DNA of 64,000 nt from the NCBI GenBank assembly GCA_036260935.1, contig DATALQ010000051.1, positions 62,001-126,000 of the forward strand, written 5' to 3'. Position 1 is the stretch's first letter, and each line of letters opens with the position of its first letter. The notes below the pieces were generated by a model. That model saw nothing but the letters and a program-made list of their open reading frames with translations. It had not been told where the DNA came from and made no database searches. The position numbers and the translations under genes were made by a program. The DNA comes from JAEYOM01 sp036260935. Lineage in GTDB: Bacteria > Bacillota > Clostridia > Acetivibrionales > DTU013. This document shows positions 40,994 through 50,022 of this stretch, piece after piece.

Positions 40994-42385
40994 TTATTTC
41001 TCCTCCGGTGTAACTCTTCCGGGCAGATATTTATCGATGAATTCCTGCCTTATGCGTTTGAGCTCTCCTACGGGCAGGATGGACAAAAGCTTCCAGCCGA
41101 GATCGAGGGTCCCGGTTATCGATCTGTCCTTATAGAAGCCCTGGTTTACATATTCACCTTCAAAAGCGTCTGCAAACCTTGCGTAAAGCTTGTCGACGTC
41201 CGTCAGGGCTGCGTCGCCGAGAATTACGGCGAGCTCCTTCGCCTCCTTGCCTCTTGCGTATGCTGCAAAGAGCTGGTTCATCGTATTGGCATGGTCCTCT
41301 CGCGTCTTGCCGTTCCCTATTCCCTTGTCCTTTAAACGCGAAAGAGAAGGCAACACGTCTATTGGCGGCGTGATACCCTTTTTATGCAGTTCGCGGCTAA
41401 GTATTATCTGGCCTTCGGTAATATAGCCCGTCAGGTCGGGGATGGGGTGCGTCTTGTCATCCTCGGGCATCGTCAGGATCGGAATAAGCGTGATACTGCC
41501 TTCGTGATCCTTCTTTCGTCCTGCGCGCTCATACAATGTGGCCAGGTCAGTATACAGATAGCCCGGGTAGCCTCTGCGTCCCGGCACTTCCTTCCTTGCG
41601 GCGGAAACTTCTCGCAGTGCTTCGGCATAGTTGGTTATATCGGTCAATATGACAAGCACGTGCATACCCTTGTCAAAGGCGAGATATTCCGCGGCAGACA
41701 GCGCCATTCTGGGCGTTGATATACGCTCGACAGCCGGGTCGTTGGCAAGATTCATGAACAATACGGCCCTGTCGATCGCTCCGGTCCTCTTGAAGTCACT
41801 TATGAAGAAATCCGCTTCCTCAAAGGTTATGCCTATTGCTCCGAAAACGACTGCAAATCTGCTGTCAGTACCCAAAACCTTGGCCTGCCTCGCTATCTGG
41901 GCTGCAAGCTGCGCATGCGGCAGACCGGAGCCTGAAAATATCGGGAGCTTCTGTCCGCGCACAAGTGTGTTTAGCCCATCTATAGCCGAAATGCCTGTCT
42001 GGATGAATTCCGAAGGATAATTGCGGGCTGAGGGGTTCATAGGCAGACCGTTTATATCAAGCCTTTTTTCGGGTATCAGTTCAGGCCCGCCATCGATGGG
42101 CCTCCCGAGTCCATTGAAAACTCTTCCGAGCATATCCATCGATACGGGCAATTCCATGCCCCTACCCAGGAATCTAACCTTGCTGGTTGACAGGTTAATG
42201 CCGACGGCGCTTTCAAACAGCTGTACCAGCGCATTCGCGCCGTCTATTTCCAGTACCTTGCAGCGGCGGACCTCTCCGTTCGCAAGCTCTATTTCTCCAA
42301 GTTCGTTGTATGTAACTCCTTCAACGTTCTGCACCAGCATCAAAGGGCCGGCAACTTCAGTTATGGAGCGATACTCCTTAAGCAT
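40994..42385 (-). CDS. ntpB: V-type ATP synthase subunit B
   Basis: 463 residues. The regulatory, non-catalytic nucleotide subunit: GPLMLVQNVEGV near the start, PIFSGSGLPHAQLAAQIARQ instead of a canonical P-loop, FGAIGITFEEADFF, and PSLSRLKDKGIGNGKTREDH. It alternates with subunit A in the V1 hexamer. GGAGGG at the end of ntpA provides its ribosome site. Confidence 0.96.
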   Translation of the reverse strand: MLKEYRSITEVAGPLMLVQNVEGVTYNELGEIELANGEVRRCKVLEIDGANALVQLFESAVGINLSTSKVRFLGRGMELPVSMDMLGRVFNGLGRPIDGGPELIPEKRLDINGLPMNPSARNYPSEFIQTGISAIDGLNTLVRGQKLPIFSGSGLPHAQLAAQIARQAKVLGTDSRFAVVFGAIGITFEEADFFISDFKRTGAIDRAVLFMNLANDPAVERISTPRMALSAAEYLAFDKGMHVLVILTDITNYAEALREVSAARKEVPGRRGYPGYLYTDLATLYERAGRKKDHEGSITLIPILTMPEDDKTHPIPDLTGYITEGQIILSRELHKKGITPPIDVLPSLSRLKDKGIGNGKTREDHANTMNQLFAAYARGKEAKELAVILGDAALTDVDKLYARFADAFEGEYVNQGFYKDRSITGTLDLGWKLLSILPVGELKRIRQEFIDKYLPGRVTPEEK

Positions 42386-42387
42386 GC

Positions 42388-44148
42388 TTATTTACCCTCC
42401 TTCAGCGCATCCATCTGTCCGGCCAATTCCTTTTCGATTGCGGCGTATTCCGTACCGATATCTTCCTGGCGGACATACTTTGCACGGCCGATCCTTTCTC
42501 TGACGGGCAGGCTGAACAGCTCCCTCAGGTCGACATTCTTTTCAATGGCGGCCAGTGCCTTGTGATAATAGGAAAGTATGAGCCTCAGCATCCCGAATTG
42601 TTTTTCGAGCGACGCATAAGTATCTGTCTCATGGAACGCGTCCTGATGCAGGTAATCCTCGCGTATGGACCTCGCCGTCTCAAGTGTAACCCTATCCTTG
42701 TGCGACAGAGCATCGACGCCGACCAACCTGACAATTTCCTCCAGTTCGGCTTCCTCCTGCAATATCCTCATCATTTCCGTACGGCAGCCGTTAAAATCCC
42801 TTGAAATATGCGAATTGTACCAGTCCGCCATTCTGTCGGCATATAACGAATAGCTCGTAAGCCAGTTTATAGCCGGGAAATGTCGGCGGTATGCAAGATT
42901 TGAATCGAGTCCCCAAAAAACCTTGACAATACGCAATGTAGCCTGTGTTACAGGTTCCGAAATGTCACCGCCGGGCGGTGATACTGCCCCTATCGCCGAA
43001 AGCGCACCCTGGCGTTCTCCCGAGCCAAGCGTTAACACGCGCCCCGCCCTCTCGTAAAACTGTGCAAGCCTCGATGAAAGATATGCCGGATAACCTTCCT
43101 CGCCCGGCATTTCCTCAAGACGTCCCGACATCTCACGCAGCGCTTCCGCCCAGCGCGAGGTCGAGTCGGCCAGCAGAGCCACCGAATAGCCCATATCGCG
43201 GAAATACTCAGCTATGGTAATGCCCGTATAGATCGATGCTTCACGCGCTGCCACAGGCATGTCGGAAGTGTTGGCAATCAGAACTGTTCGCTTCATCAAT
43301 GACTCGCCGCTCTTCGGATCCTTAAGCTCGGGGAACTCCATCAGAACGTCCGTCATTTCATTGCCGCGCTCACCGCAGCCTATATATACTACAAGGTCGG
43401 CATCGGCCCATTTTGCAAGCTGATGCTGCACCACTGTTTTCCCGCTTCCGAATGGCCCCGGAACCGTAGCTACCCCGCCCTTTGCTATCGGGAACAGAGT
43501 GTCGATTACCCTCTGGCCTGTGATCAGCGGTTCGTCCGGAGGCAATTTCACCTTGTAGGGACGCTCCCTGCGCACCGGCCATTTCTGCAGCATCGTAAGG
43601 TCCTTCGCGCCCGACGCCGTGCTTATCACGGCTACAGTATCTTCAACGGTGAATTCGCCTTCCATTATGCTTTGGATCGTGCCTTCGACCCCGTAAGGGA
43701 CCATTATCCTATGCTCAAATACGGAGTTCTCCTGTACCGTGCCTATGATATCGCCCGCGGAAACACTGTCTCCTGTGGCGGCAGAAGGTTTGAAAGACCA
43801 TTTTTTATTTCTGTCCAGGGACGGTACCCGTATCCCTCGCGTGATATTGCTTCCGACTTTTTCACGCATCGCTTCCAGTGGTCTTTGTATACCATCGTAT
43901 ATATTTTCGAGAAGTCCGGGGCCAAGTTCCACACTGAGCGGCTCTCCCGTCGATTCGACCGGGCTTCCCGGACCGAGTCCCGAGGTTTCCTCATAGACCT
44001 GGATAGACGCTTTATCCCCGTGTATCTCAAGTATTTCTCCTATCAACTGGTGTTCACTGACGCGCACGACGTCAAACATATTGGCGTCCCGCATTCCTTC
44101 GGCTATGACCAAAGGGCCCGACACCTTGCTGATCGTTCCATGGCTCAA
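42388..44148 (-). CDS. ntpA: V-type ATP synthase catalytic subunit A
   Basis: 586 residues. P-loop GPFGSGKTVVQHQLAKW, the non-homologous A-specific insertion (SFKPSAATGDSVSAGDIIGT region), GCGERGNEMTDVL with the catalytic Glu, and SVALLADSTSRWAEALREMSGRLEEMPGEEGYP, here cited as SRWAEALREMSGRLEEMP, mark the catalytic subunit. The start is TTG 44148 with GAGGG 7 nt upstream. It works in the cytoplasmic V1 head. Confidence 0.96.
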   Translation of the reverse strand: MSHGTISKVSGPLVIAEGMRDANMFDVVRVSEHQLIGEILEIHGDKASIQVYEETSGLGPGSPVESTGEPLSVELGPGLLENIYDGIQRPLEAMREKVGSNITRGIRVPSLDRNKKWSFKPSAATGDSVSAGDIIGTVQENSVFEHRIMVPYGVEGTIQSIMEGEFTVEDTVAVISTASGAKDLTMLQKWPVRRERPYKVKLPPDEPLITGQRVIDTLFPIAKGGVATVPGPFGSGKTVVQHQLAKWADADLVVYIGCGERGNEMTDVLMEFPELKDPKSGESLMKRTVLIANTSDMPVAAREASIYTGITIAEYFRDMGYSVALLADSTSRWAEALREMSGRLEEMPGEEGYPAYLSSRLAQFYERAGRVLTLGSGERQGALSAIGAVSPPGGDISEPVTQATLRIVKVFWGLDSNLAYRRHFPAINWLTSYSLYADRMADWYNSHISRDFNGCRTEMMRILQEEAELEEIVRLVGVDALSHKDRVTLETARSIREDYLHQDAFHETDTYASLEKQFGMLRLILSYYHKALAAIEKNVDLRELFSLPVRERIGRAKYVRQEDIGTEYAAIEKELAGQMDALKEGK

Positions 44149-44166
44149 ACAAAATCCCTCGCTTTC

Positions 44167-44487
44167 TTACTCGTCCTGGAAAAGGATATCTGCTCCGACA
44201 GCCTTCTCGACGCATTTTTTTATCCCCTGCATGCCTGTCCCAAGGCTCCCCTGTATGCCCGGTATCGGGATTATGGCCGGAAAACGGCTTTCCCGGTATT
44301 TTTCTATTTCGGGTCCTATCGCTGCCGCAGTCTGTTCCGTTATGTAAATAACCGCATACTGATCAACGGCAAGCTTCGACAACACTTCAGCCGCCTGCTC
44401 TTTTCCCTGTACGGGGAAAACAGAGAAACCGAGCGCTTTAAAACCAAGCACCGAATCCTTTTCGCCGATCACACCGATTTTATACAT
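44167..44487 (-). CDS. ntpG: V-type ATP synthase subunit F
   Basis: 106 residues from ATG 44487. YKIGVIGEKDSVLGFKALGF is the typical N-terminus, with a Rossmann-like fold and a C-terminal helix (GMQGIKKCVEKAVGADIL). It binds the central stalk. The start overlaps the last codons of ntpC by 8 nt (ATGTATAA), so translation is coupled. The symbol follows the Enterococcus ntp naming. Confidence 0.9.
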   Translation of the reverse strand: MYKIGVIGEKDSVLGFKALGFSVFPVQGKEQAAEVLSKLAVDQYAVIYITEQTAAAIGPEIEKYRESRFPAIIPIPGIQGSLGTGMQGIKKCVEKAVGADILFQDE

Positions 44488-45595
44488 ATCCTGCACGCAG
44501 CCTTTCACGTATCGTTTCGACAGGCAGCCTGTTAATCCTGCCCGTCATAATGATCCTCACATTCCGTATTTCGGTCTCCTTTGCAAACAACCATGCTATC
44601 ACAGGCTCGACGCCGGTGGTAACAAGCTTTGCGCCGTGGATGAATCCCATAAGATAATCGTCCAGTTGTTTTTCGAGGCCCGCGCCGCTATTTTTTCCGC
44701 CGGAAAGCTGACTTTTTGCACTGGTAAGCTGACTTTCCACTCCCGAAAGCTTGCTTCCCTCGCCGGAAAGCTGATTCTTCCCGCCGGAAAGTTGACTTTT
44801 CACACTGGAAAGCTCCCAGCCCCTGAAGACCGCATCCCCGTATCTGGTACTGCGAAGCGTATCGATAAAGGCATCAGCCGGTTTGTCGCTGTGATTGGAA
44901 AACACCCCTTCAGGGATAGTACCGCCGACAAGCAGCAGCTTTTTGATAAAATCCCACTCCCTGCCCAGGGCACGTGCACGTATAAACATCCTCATATTGA
45001 CCGTATCAATGGTTATCCCGGCTATTTCTCTCAAAAAGAGGCTGTCGATCTGTCCGATATCCGAAACAAACTGATGGTAGGATGCCTTATCCAGCAGCAA
45101 ATCGATCACCTGAGGATCCTGCAGCCTCGCGAAGGCGTTGCGCGCTTCGACGACAGCCTCACGCATTATCTGAGTGAATTCGCTGACATCGCGTTCCCTT
45201 ATCATACGCACAATCGCTTCTTTTGCAAAGGTGCCTGTTCCAGCCAGTATGGGCGGAATCTCCTGCCCCGACAATTCGGCTTTAAGCAGGACTTTCACAT
45301 TGAAAAAATCGTATTTTCTTTGAAAGGCTTTTACAATCTCAGGCTGCGGGGCTATTTCCAACAGTAGCAGAAAGGTCTTTCTGAGTTCGTCATCGAGAAG
45401 CTTTTCATAGTTGAAAATATCTGCCGATCCTTCGCCGTCAAAGCCGTATTCTGCTTCTGCAAGTATTTTTAAAGCGTCCTCGGACGAAGACGCATCGAGC
45501 ATCCTGTCGAAATGCACGCTGCGGAGCAATTTCGGCTCTTTTGCCCTAATACGGGCGGAGGCATATGCGTAATCACCCTCGTTGATCTTTAACAT
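44480..45595 (-). CDS. ntpC: V-type ATP synthase subunit C with heptapeptide repeat insertion
   Basis: 371 residues from ATG 45595 (GAGGG 6 nt upstream). The protein links the rotor to the stalk; DYAYASARIRAKE and LDASSSEDALKILAEAEYGF are the typical N-terminus and RNVRIIMTGRINRLPVETIRERL the C-terminus. Residues about 260-300 are five degenerate copies of a 7-residue unit (KSQLSGG, KNQLSGE, SKLSGVE, SQLTSAK, SQLSGGK), encoded by 21-bp tandem repeats, which the family does not normally have. They fall in a loop region, so function may be kept. Confidence 0.92.
   Translation of the reverse strand: MLKINEGDYAYASARIRAKEPKLLRSVHFDRMLDASSSEDALKILAEAEYGFDGEGSADIFNYEKLLDDELRKTFLLLLEIAPQPEIVKAFQRKYDFFNVKVLLKAELSGQEIPPILAGTGTFAKEAIVRMIRERDVSEFTQIMREAVVEARNAFARLQDPQVIDLLLDKASYHQFVSDIGQIDSLFLREIAGITIDTVNMRMFIRARALGREWDFIKKLLLVGGTIPEGVFSNHSDKPADAFIDTLRSTRYGDAVFRGWELSSVKSQLSGGKNQLSGEGSKLSGVESQLTSAKSQLSGGKNSGAGLEKQLDDYLMGFIHGAKLVTTGVEPVIAWLFAKETEIRNVRIIMTGRINRLPVETIRERLRAGYV
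44692..44816 (-). repeat. 21-bp tandem repeats inside ntpC
   Basis: About five to six copies of a 21-nt unit with the core GGAAAGCTGACTTTT (+ strand), encoding degenerate QLSG-containing heptapeptides in frame. Confidence 0.85.
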
Positions 45596-45650
45596 CATTA
45601 TCCCTCATCATATCCTAAATAGAGCAATTAAACCGGCAGATCCCGTCACC

Positions 45651-45713
45651 TTTGCCTTAGCATTCGATCAATTAAGCTCTGCCTTAGCATTCGTCTTAAC
45701 TCCTGAGCATTCG
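45651..45713. repeat. Short imperfect repeats between ntpE and ntpC
   Basis: Three copies of a 13-16 nt core, GCCTTAGCATTCG at 45653 and 45680 and CTGAGCATTCG at 45703, at 23-27 nt spacing, ending just before the ntpE stop codon. No coding potential and no hairpin with T-tract. Confidence 0.6.
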
Positions 45714-45716
45714 TCC

Positions 45717-46319
45717 TTAACTGTCGAACAATATACCGGCTACCTCGGCCTCAAGCTCCGTCCGCAGCATGCCGAACACTATCTCAAAAGTGCTGTTGAC
45801 TTCCATATCGCCGCTTTTTAAAATAAATCCGCCTGCTGTGTTTATGGTCCGGTCTGAAAGCGTAAGTTGTGTGCCTTTCACAGAAACGGCAAGCCGTTTG
45901 TTTACATTATCCAGGAAACTGCTGTCCAGCCTTTTCAAATCCTTCTCCGAAAGCTGTATCTCTCCGCCTTCCTTACCCGCTGCATCAACGGCCATGTTCT
46001 CAAGCAGCTTCTGGTATTCCCGGTCGGGGAGCCCGCAAAGCTTCCCCAAAGCCTTTTGGAATGCTTCGTCTATCAGGCTTTGTTTAGTCCGTAGGAGCTC
46101 TTTTCCGCCTTCGAGTCCGGCCTGTGAAATAAGGCGCCTCTTAAGCCCTGCTCCTTCGGATCTCGCTTTATCCAGCAGTTCCGCTTTCTTTTTCTCCGCA
46201 GCCTCTGAAGCCTGCCTTATAATTTCCCGTGCCTCGGCCTTCGCCTGTTCTTCAGCCTGTGCGGCCTGTGCGACAGCGTCCTCAAGTATTTTCGACTTTA
46301 TCCTGTCTATTCCAGTCAT
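45717..46319 (-). CDS. ntpE: V-type ATP synthase subunit E
   Basis: 200 residues. A long Ala/Glu/Lys-rich helix (residues about 5-70) followed by a globular C-terminal domain with LLENMAVDAAGKEGG, the peripheral stalk layout. GGAG 7 nt before ATG sets the start. It pairs with the small G/H-type subunit at 48780. Confidence 0.92.
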   Translation of the reverse strand: MTGIDRIKSKILEDAVAQAAQAEEQAKAEAREIIRQASEAAEKKKAELLDKARSEGAGLKRRLISQAGLEGGKELLRTKQSLIDEAFQKALGKLCGLPDREYQKLLENMAVDAAGKEGGEIQLSEKDLKRLDSSFLDNVNKRLAVSVKGTQLTLSDRTINTAGGFILKSGDMEVNSTFEIVFGMLRTELEAEVAGILFDS

Positions 46320-46350
46320 CGTAATACTCCTTTATCCTGACAGCTCCGAA

Positions 46351-46797
46351 TCAGCCCAGCATCAGTATTGATACGACAAGGCTCAATATGGCGAACATTT
46401 CGACCATCAGCGCCAGAGTGATCGCCTGTCCGGTTGCTTTAGGCTGTTTTGAGATCATCTGTATACCGGCCGTAGCAACCTTGCCCTGGTAGATACCGGA
46501 TATCAGGCCTACGATACCTACAGGAAGTCCTGCTGCCAAAAAGTGAAATCCGTCCTGTATGGACATCGTGGGAGTTATTTTACCTATTATCATAAATGCA
46601 ATAACGAATGCATAAATCGTCTGTGTACTGGGGAGAGCTTCGAGAACAACAACCGAACCGAACTTCTTCGGATCCTCGGCCAAAATACCTGCGCCTGCCT
46701 GTCCTGCAAGGCCAACACCTCTGGAAGAGCCGATGCCTGCCAGAAAGAAAGCTGTTGCCGCTCCTAAAAAAGCTAAAAACTGACCGTTGATAATCAT
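46351..46797 (-). CDS. ntpK: V-type ATP synthase rotor subunit K (16-kDa proteolipid), sodium type
   Basis: 148 residues, four membrane helices in two hairpins. The sodium ligands known from Enterococcus hirae NtpK (Leu61, Thr64, Gln65, Gln110, Glu139) are matched by Leu55, Thr58, Gln59 (ALPSTQTIYAF), Gln104 (IYQGKVATAGIQ) and Glu133 (LMVEMFAIL). The first hairpin lacks the carboxylate, as in sodium-pumping rings. GGAGG lies 11 nt before ATG. The subunit carries the ions through the membrane. Confidence 0.95.
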   Translation of the reverse strand: MIINGQFLAFLGAATAFFLAGIGSSRGVGLAGQAGAGILAEDPKKFGSVVVLEALPSTQTIYAFVIAFMIIGKITPTMSIQDGFHFLAAGLPVGIVGLISGIYQGKVATAGIQMISKQPKATGQAITLALMVEMFAILSLVVSILMLG

Positions 46798-46825
46798 CTT
46801 TTACCCAACCTCCGTTATATTTTAT

Positions 46826-48790
46826 TTATCTTGAAACTGTATCCGGTTTTATTACGATATACTGCGTTTCTGCTCTAAAAGGTTCAAAGCTCCGGCCGCC
46901 GCCCTCAAAAAACTTGCCGAAGAATTCGAGGAACTGCAGCCTGCAGGAATGCACATAGGCGCCAAGCGCATTTATAGAGATATTCACAGTATGTCCCACC
47001 AACAATATCAAAACGACTGCTATAGGCTTGATAAAGCCCGGAAAATCGAACATGAACGCCATCTGGTTTACGATAGAAGCTATTATGGATGTGGCGATGC
47101 CGAGCGCCATAAGCCTCGAATACGACAATACGTCGCTCAGGAAGCTTATGAGGTCATACAGTTTGGCAACTCCTCCGAACAGCTTGCCGAAAATATTCTT
47201 ACTTTTCCTTCCTTGGGTAAGCACTAACAGGATGGCGCCGATAACCAGCAGATATTTTCCCGCATTGACCAGCGGTGCAGCCCATACCGGATCTACCTCC
47301 GGCACATACGGCAGCAGGAACAGCGAGAACCCTGTAAACGTTACGTACCACAAGCCTACATCCAGCACCGCATCAAGATATTGCTTCCTATGTATCATAT
47401 TGGCCGCTTTCATCCCAAGTGCGGCAAATATATGTATTACTCCGAACAAAAGCGACCAGCTGAGCATCAGCTCAGGCTTTGCGACGGAATCGAACCAGAC
47501 TGCATATCTCGTCAGGAAGCTGATGCCGAACCAGCCTCCGAACATGGCTCCCCAGAATATTGTAGATATGCCGCAGAAAAACATGAGCTTCATCATTTTA
47601 CGCATGCTGCTTTCAAGCTTGAACCTTAGCAGTATGAAGCCGGTCAATAGGGCCATTACAAGGCCATAGCCGCCGTCGGAAAGCATCAGTCCGAAAAACA
47701 GTATGAAAAACGGCGCCATCACCGCATTTGGATCCAATTCACGGCTGCTTGGAAAGCTGTACATTGTCGTAACCTGTTCGACAGATTCCGCTAAGCCGTT
47801 ATTTTCGAGTAATACGGGAAATTCCTCATCTTCGTCCGGTTCCCTTATATCGATGTGTACCGTATACTTCGATTCGAGCCATTCCTTTGCTCCCCTGGCC
47901 AGTCTCTCGGGGATCCAGCCCCTTATCATGAATACCTTGCGGGTCTTCAGCACCTTTGCCGCAGCCATCAGCCTGCTCCGCTCCATACCTAGAGCGTCGA
48001 ACAGCTCTTCCATGGAATTTCTCGAAGCTTCCTGGCTTTTAATGCATTCTTCCGCTGAGGATCTTTCTTTTGATAGCTCCTCAAGCTGCTTCCCCAGTCT
48101 TTCGAAGTTATCGGCGACAGTACCCTCGAGGCCTGCAAACCCGGCGCGGTTGAACCCGTGCTGTTTGAGGAAGGACAAGCATTCCTGCTCCCCTGCCCTA
48201 TGATAAAAAACATTTATGTAGTATTGATCGTTATCGCTGTTAACCCTGTCTGCCACCGCGAGCGGAGCTTTTTCTAAAAGCTCCTGCATGAAGACGTCCC
48301 AATCCGTTGCAGCAGAAATTGTCCCCATGGTGAACGCCGTTTTTTCCGTTCCTGTGGATTGAAGCGGGACAGTGGATGGCTTCCAGGGCGTCAGAGAAAT
48401 ATAGAGGTTGTTTGCGCTGTTCTCTTCGGATTTGATCCTGATTAACCTTTCTTCACATTTCCTGAGCCTATTGACCGATTCCCAGATTTGTTCCTTGTTC
48501 TCAAGGTGCTTTTTGAATTCGGATTCGTTTATTTCGCGACGGCTCTGAAAAAGACCTCGTTTTTGCGGGCAATATTTCTCAAGGCATAAGAGTGCGGAGC
48601 GAACTTCGTTCAATTTGCTTTCGATATCGGACAGTTCACCCTGTACATTTGGATTACGCGCAGCCGCACAATCGTCTTCAGGGTCTATAGTACTGACGTC
48701 GACGGCTCCTATGTCCATAAGGCTGCTTATTAAGGCTTTGTACTGGTTTGCAATCCCCAGCACAGTGATTTCATTCATTCTAACGATCAC
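46826..48790 (-). CDS. ntpI: V-type ATP synthase subunit I (a-type)
   Basis: 654 residues. An N-terminal cytoplasmic half of about 330 residues with two long coiled coils, then seven to eight membrane helices. MAPFFILFFGLMLSDGGYGL and LGIATSIIASIVNQMAF are conserved in the family; the essential Arg should be in the second-last helix region. The start GTG 48790 overlaps the end of the G/H gene by 11 nt and gives the usual IVRMNEITVLG N-terminus. Confidence 0.95.
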   Translation of the reverse strand: MIVRMNEITVLGIANQYKALISSLMDIGAVDVSTIDPEDDCAAARNPNVQGELSDIESKLNEVRSALLCLEKYCPQKRGLFQSRREINESEFKKHLENKEQIWESVNRLRKCEERLIRIKSEENSANNLYISLTPWKPSTVPLQSTGTEKTAFTMGTISAATDWDVFMQELLEKAPLAVADRVNSDNDQYYINVFYHRAGEQECLSFLKQHGFNRAGFAGLEGTVADNFERLGKQLEELSKERSSAEECIKSQEASRNSMEELFDALGMERSRLMAAAKVLKTRKVFMIRGWIPERLARGAKEWLESKYTVHIDIREPDEDEEFPVLLENNGLAESVEQVTTMYSFPSSRELDPNAVMAPFFILFFGLMLSDGGYGLVMALLTGFILLRFKLESSMRKMMKLMFFCGISTIFWGAMFGGWFGISFLTRYAVWFDSVAKPELMLSWSLLFGVIHIFAALGMKAANMIHRKQYLDAVLDVGLWYVTFTGFSLFLLPYVPEVDPVWAAPLVNAGKYLLVIGAILLVLTQGRKSKNIFGKLFGGVAKLYDLISFLSDVLSYSRLMALGIATSIIASIVNQMAFMFDFPGFIKPIAVVLILLVGHTVNISINALGAYVHSCRLQFLEFFGKFFEGGGRSFEPFRAETQYIVIKPDTVSR

Positions 48791-49100
48791 GGCCGATAAT
48801 CCTTCCAGTTATGAAATCTACTGCTTCAGGCAGTCTTTTACCCGAGTTTTCCCTGATCGAATCACATTGGTTCCTTATTTGCGAGCTCATCCGTTCGATA
48901 TCCGAAGAAGCTTCCTTCTCTGAAGTTTTAATAATTTCCCGGGCTTCACGTTCGGCTTGTTCTGCAGCTTTATCCAGTAAGGCGGCAGCTTCCGATCTGG
49001 CGGCGGCGACGATCTCTTTTGCCTTCTGCTGAGCTTGCGCTTCCAGCTGTTCAGCCCTATCCTCGGCTTCGTTGATATCCTTCAGAATGGCAATCGACAT
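48780..49100 (-). CDS. ntpF: V-type ATP synthase subunit G/H
   Basis: 106 residues from ATG 49100 (GGAGG 8 nt upstream; a longer start at 49115 overlaps the site). Almost entirely an Ala/Glu/Arg-rich coiled coil, the peripheral stalk partner of subunit E. It is the first gene of the operon G/H, I, K, E, C, F, A, B, D, which matches the ntpFIKECGABD order of Enterococcus. Confidence 0.88.
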   Translation of the reverse strand: MSIAILKDINEAEDRAEQLEAQAQQKAKEIVAAARSEAAALLDKAAEQAEREAREIIKTSEKEASSDIERMSSQIRNQCDSIRENSGKRLPEAVDFITGRIIGRDR

Positions 49101-49130
49101 ATGATCCACCTCCATTATTTGCTATTGTCT

Positions 49131-49160
49131 ATTATATCACCTATATACGCTCTCCAACAA
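49131..49160 (-). promoter_or_regulatory. Promoter of the V-ATPase operon
   Basis: On the minus strand TTGTTG, 18 nt and a perfect TATAAT, 30 nt upstream of the first start codon. Confidence 0.55.
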
Positions 49161-49200
49161 GATAAGTTAGCATTGAATAAAAACCTCCGGCGTATATAAC

Positions 49201-49233
49201 AAAAAAGACAAACCACGTTTTCAGGGCTTGTCT
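49201..49233 (-). terminator. Terminator after the tRNA-Gly genes
   Basis: AGACAAGCC and GGTTTGTCT (minus strand, one G-U pair) enclose a 10-nt loop and are followed by TTTTTTGTT. Confidence 0.8.
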
Positions 49234-49251
49234 TCTTCGACTGAATTAAGT

Positions 49252-49325
49252 TGGAGCGGGTGATGGGAATCGGACCCACGCAATCAGCTTGGAAGGCTGA
49301 TGTTCTACCATTGAACTACACCCGC
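49252..49325 (-). tRNA. tRNA-Gly (TCC)
   Basis: 74 nt with encoded CCA. Acceptor GCGGGTG pairs with CACCCGC; D-arm GTTCAATGGTAGAAC; anticodon arm CAGCCTTCCAAGCTG with TCC; T-arm TGGGTCCGATTCCCA. It decodes GGA and GGG. Confidence 0.96.
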
Positions 49326-49440
49326 ATTTATAAAAAACCGGAAATCAGGGACCGGATACCAAGTGCCGAGTTGTATTCCTGACTGAAATAATAGTACGAT
49401 AATTGCCGCTCTTTGGCTTCCGCTCTCTGGCTTCCGGATT

Positions 49441-49515
49441 TGGAGCGGGATACGAGATTCGGACTCGCGACTTTCACCTTGGCAAGGTGACACTCTACCA
49501 CTGAGTTAATCCCGC
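49441..49515 (-). tRNA. tRNA-Gly (GCC)
   Basis: 75 nt with encoded CCA. Acceptor GCGGGAT pairs with ATCCCGC; D-arm ACTCAGTGGTAGAGT; anticodon arm CACCTTGCCAAGGTG with GCC; T-arm GCGAGTCCGAATCTCGT. It decodes GGC and GGT. It is 115 nt upstream of the TCC gene and probably co-transcribed. Confidence 0.96.
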
Positions 49516-49619
49516 ACATTTTATCCGTAAGCGCACCCGAATTTATCGGGCAAAAGCTATTATACAAAACACCATGCCGGGTTGTCAAGGGGGATATTGT
49601 GACAAAAGTATGATGTCAG

Positions 49620-49994
49620 TTATACAAAAAGACACCATCTGACTCCAAACTTATCAACCAAATCTGTCATCAATGGACTAAAATCGCATGGACCTAGCGG
49701 GAACAGGATTTCGCCACCTTCTTTAAGTAGCTCATAAGCCTGTTTAACCAAATCTTCATTTCCTTCACCGTAATGAAAGCAAAACTGCATGGTGTTGCCT
49801 GTAATCCTTTTATCAATGCCATCAAACGCCTCGGCTACTGCTAATGTGTGGCCGCAAACATCAAGTTCCGCATGATAAAATGTATCCTCAGAGCTTTTTA
49901 TATTGTAGCCCAGCGTGGCGTTAAAAGCTCTTAAATACAGTTCTACGGCCTTTCCACTCTCTTTTACATAGATTTGCATCATAGACCTCTTCAT
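49620..49994 (-). CDS. VOC family protein, PhnB-like
   Basis: 124 residues. The beta-alpha-beta-beta-beta layout, with VKESGKAVELYLRAFNATL, FYHAELDVCGHTLAVAEAF and LLKEGGEILFPLGPCDFSPLMTDLVDKFGVRW, here cited as CDFSPLMTDLVDKFGVRW, resembles the PhnB/glyoxalase-like proteins of unknown substrate. GGAGG 6 nt before ATG. AT-rich, like the next gene; both look like accessory additions beside the tRNA genes. Confidence 0.8.
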   Translation of the reverse strand: MKRSMMQIYVKESGKAVELYLRAFNATLGYNIKSSEDTFYHAELDVCGHTLAVAEAFDGIDKRITGNTMQFCFHYGEGNEDLVKQAYELLKEGGEILFPLGPCDFSPLMTDLVDKFGVRWCLFV

Positions 49995-50022
49995 ATTGTA
50001 CCTCCTATATTAATTAAAATCA

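Noticed and set aside
43423..44535. 370-codon open frame on the plus strand
   Set aside because: Antisense of ntpA and ntpG; both of these are certain genes, and the frame shows no family motifs.
44692..44816. Evenly spaced repeats that could suggest a CRISPR array
   Set aside because: The 21-nt units are contiguous without spacers and lie in frame inside ntpC; no cas genes are present.
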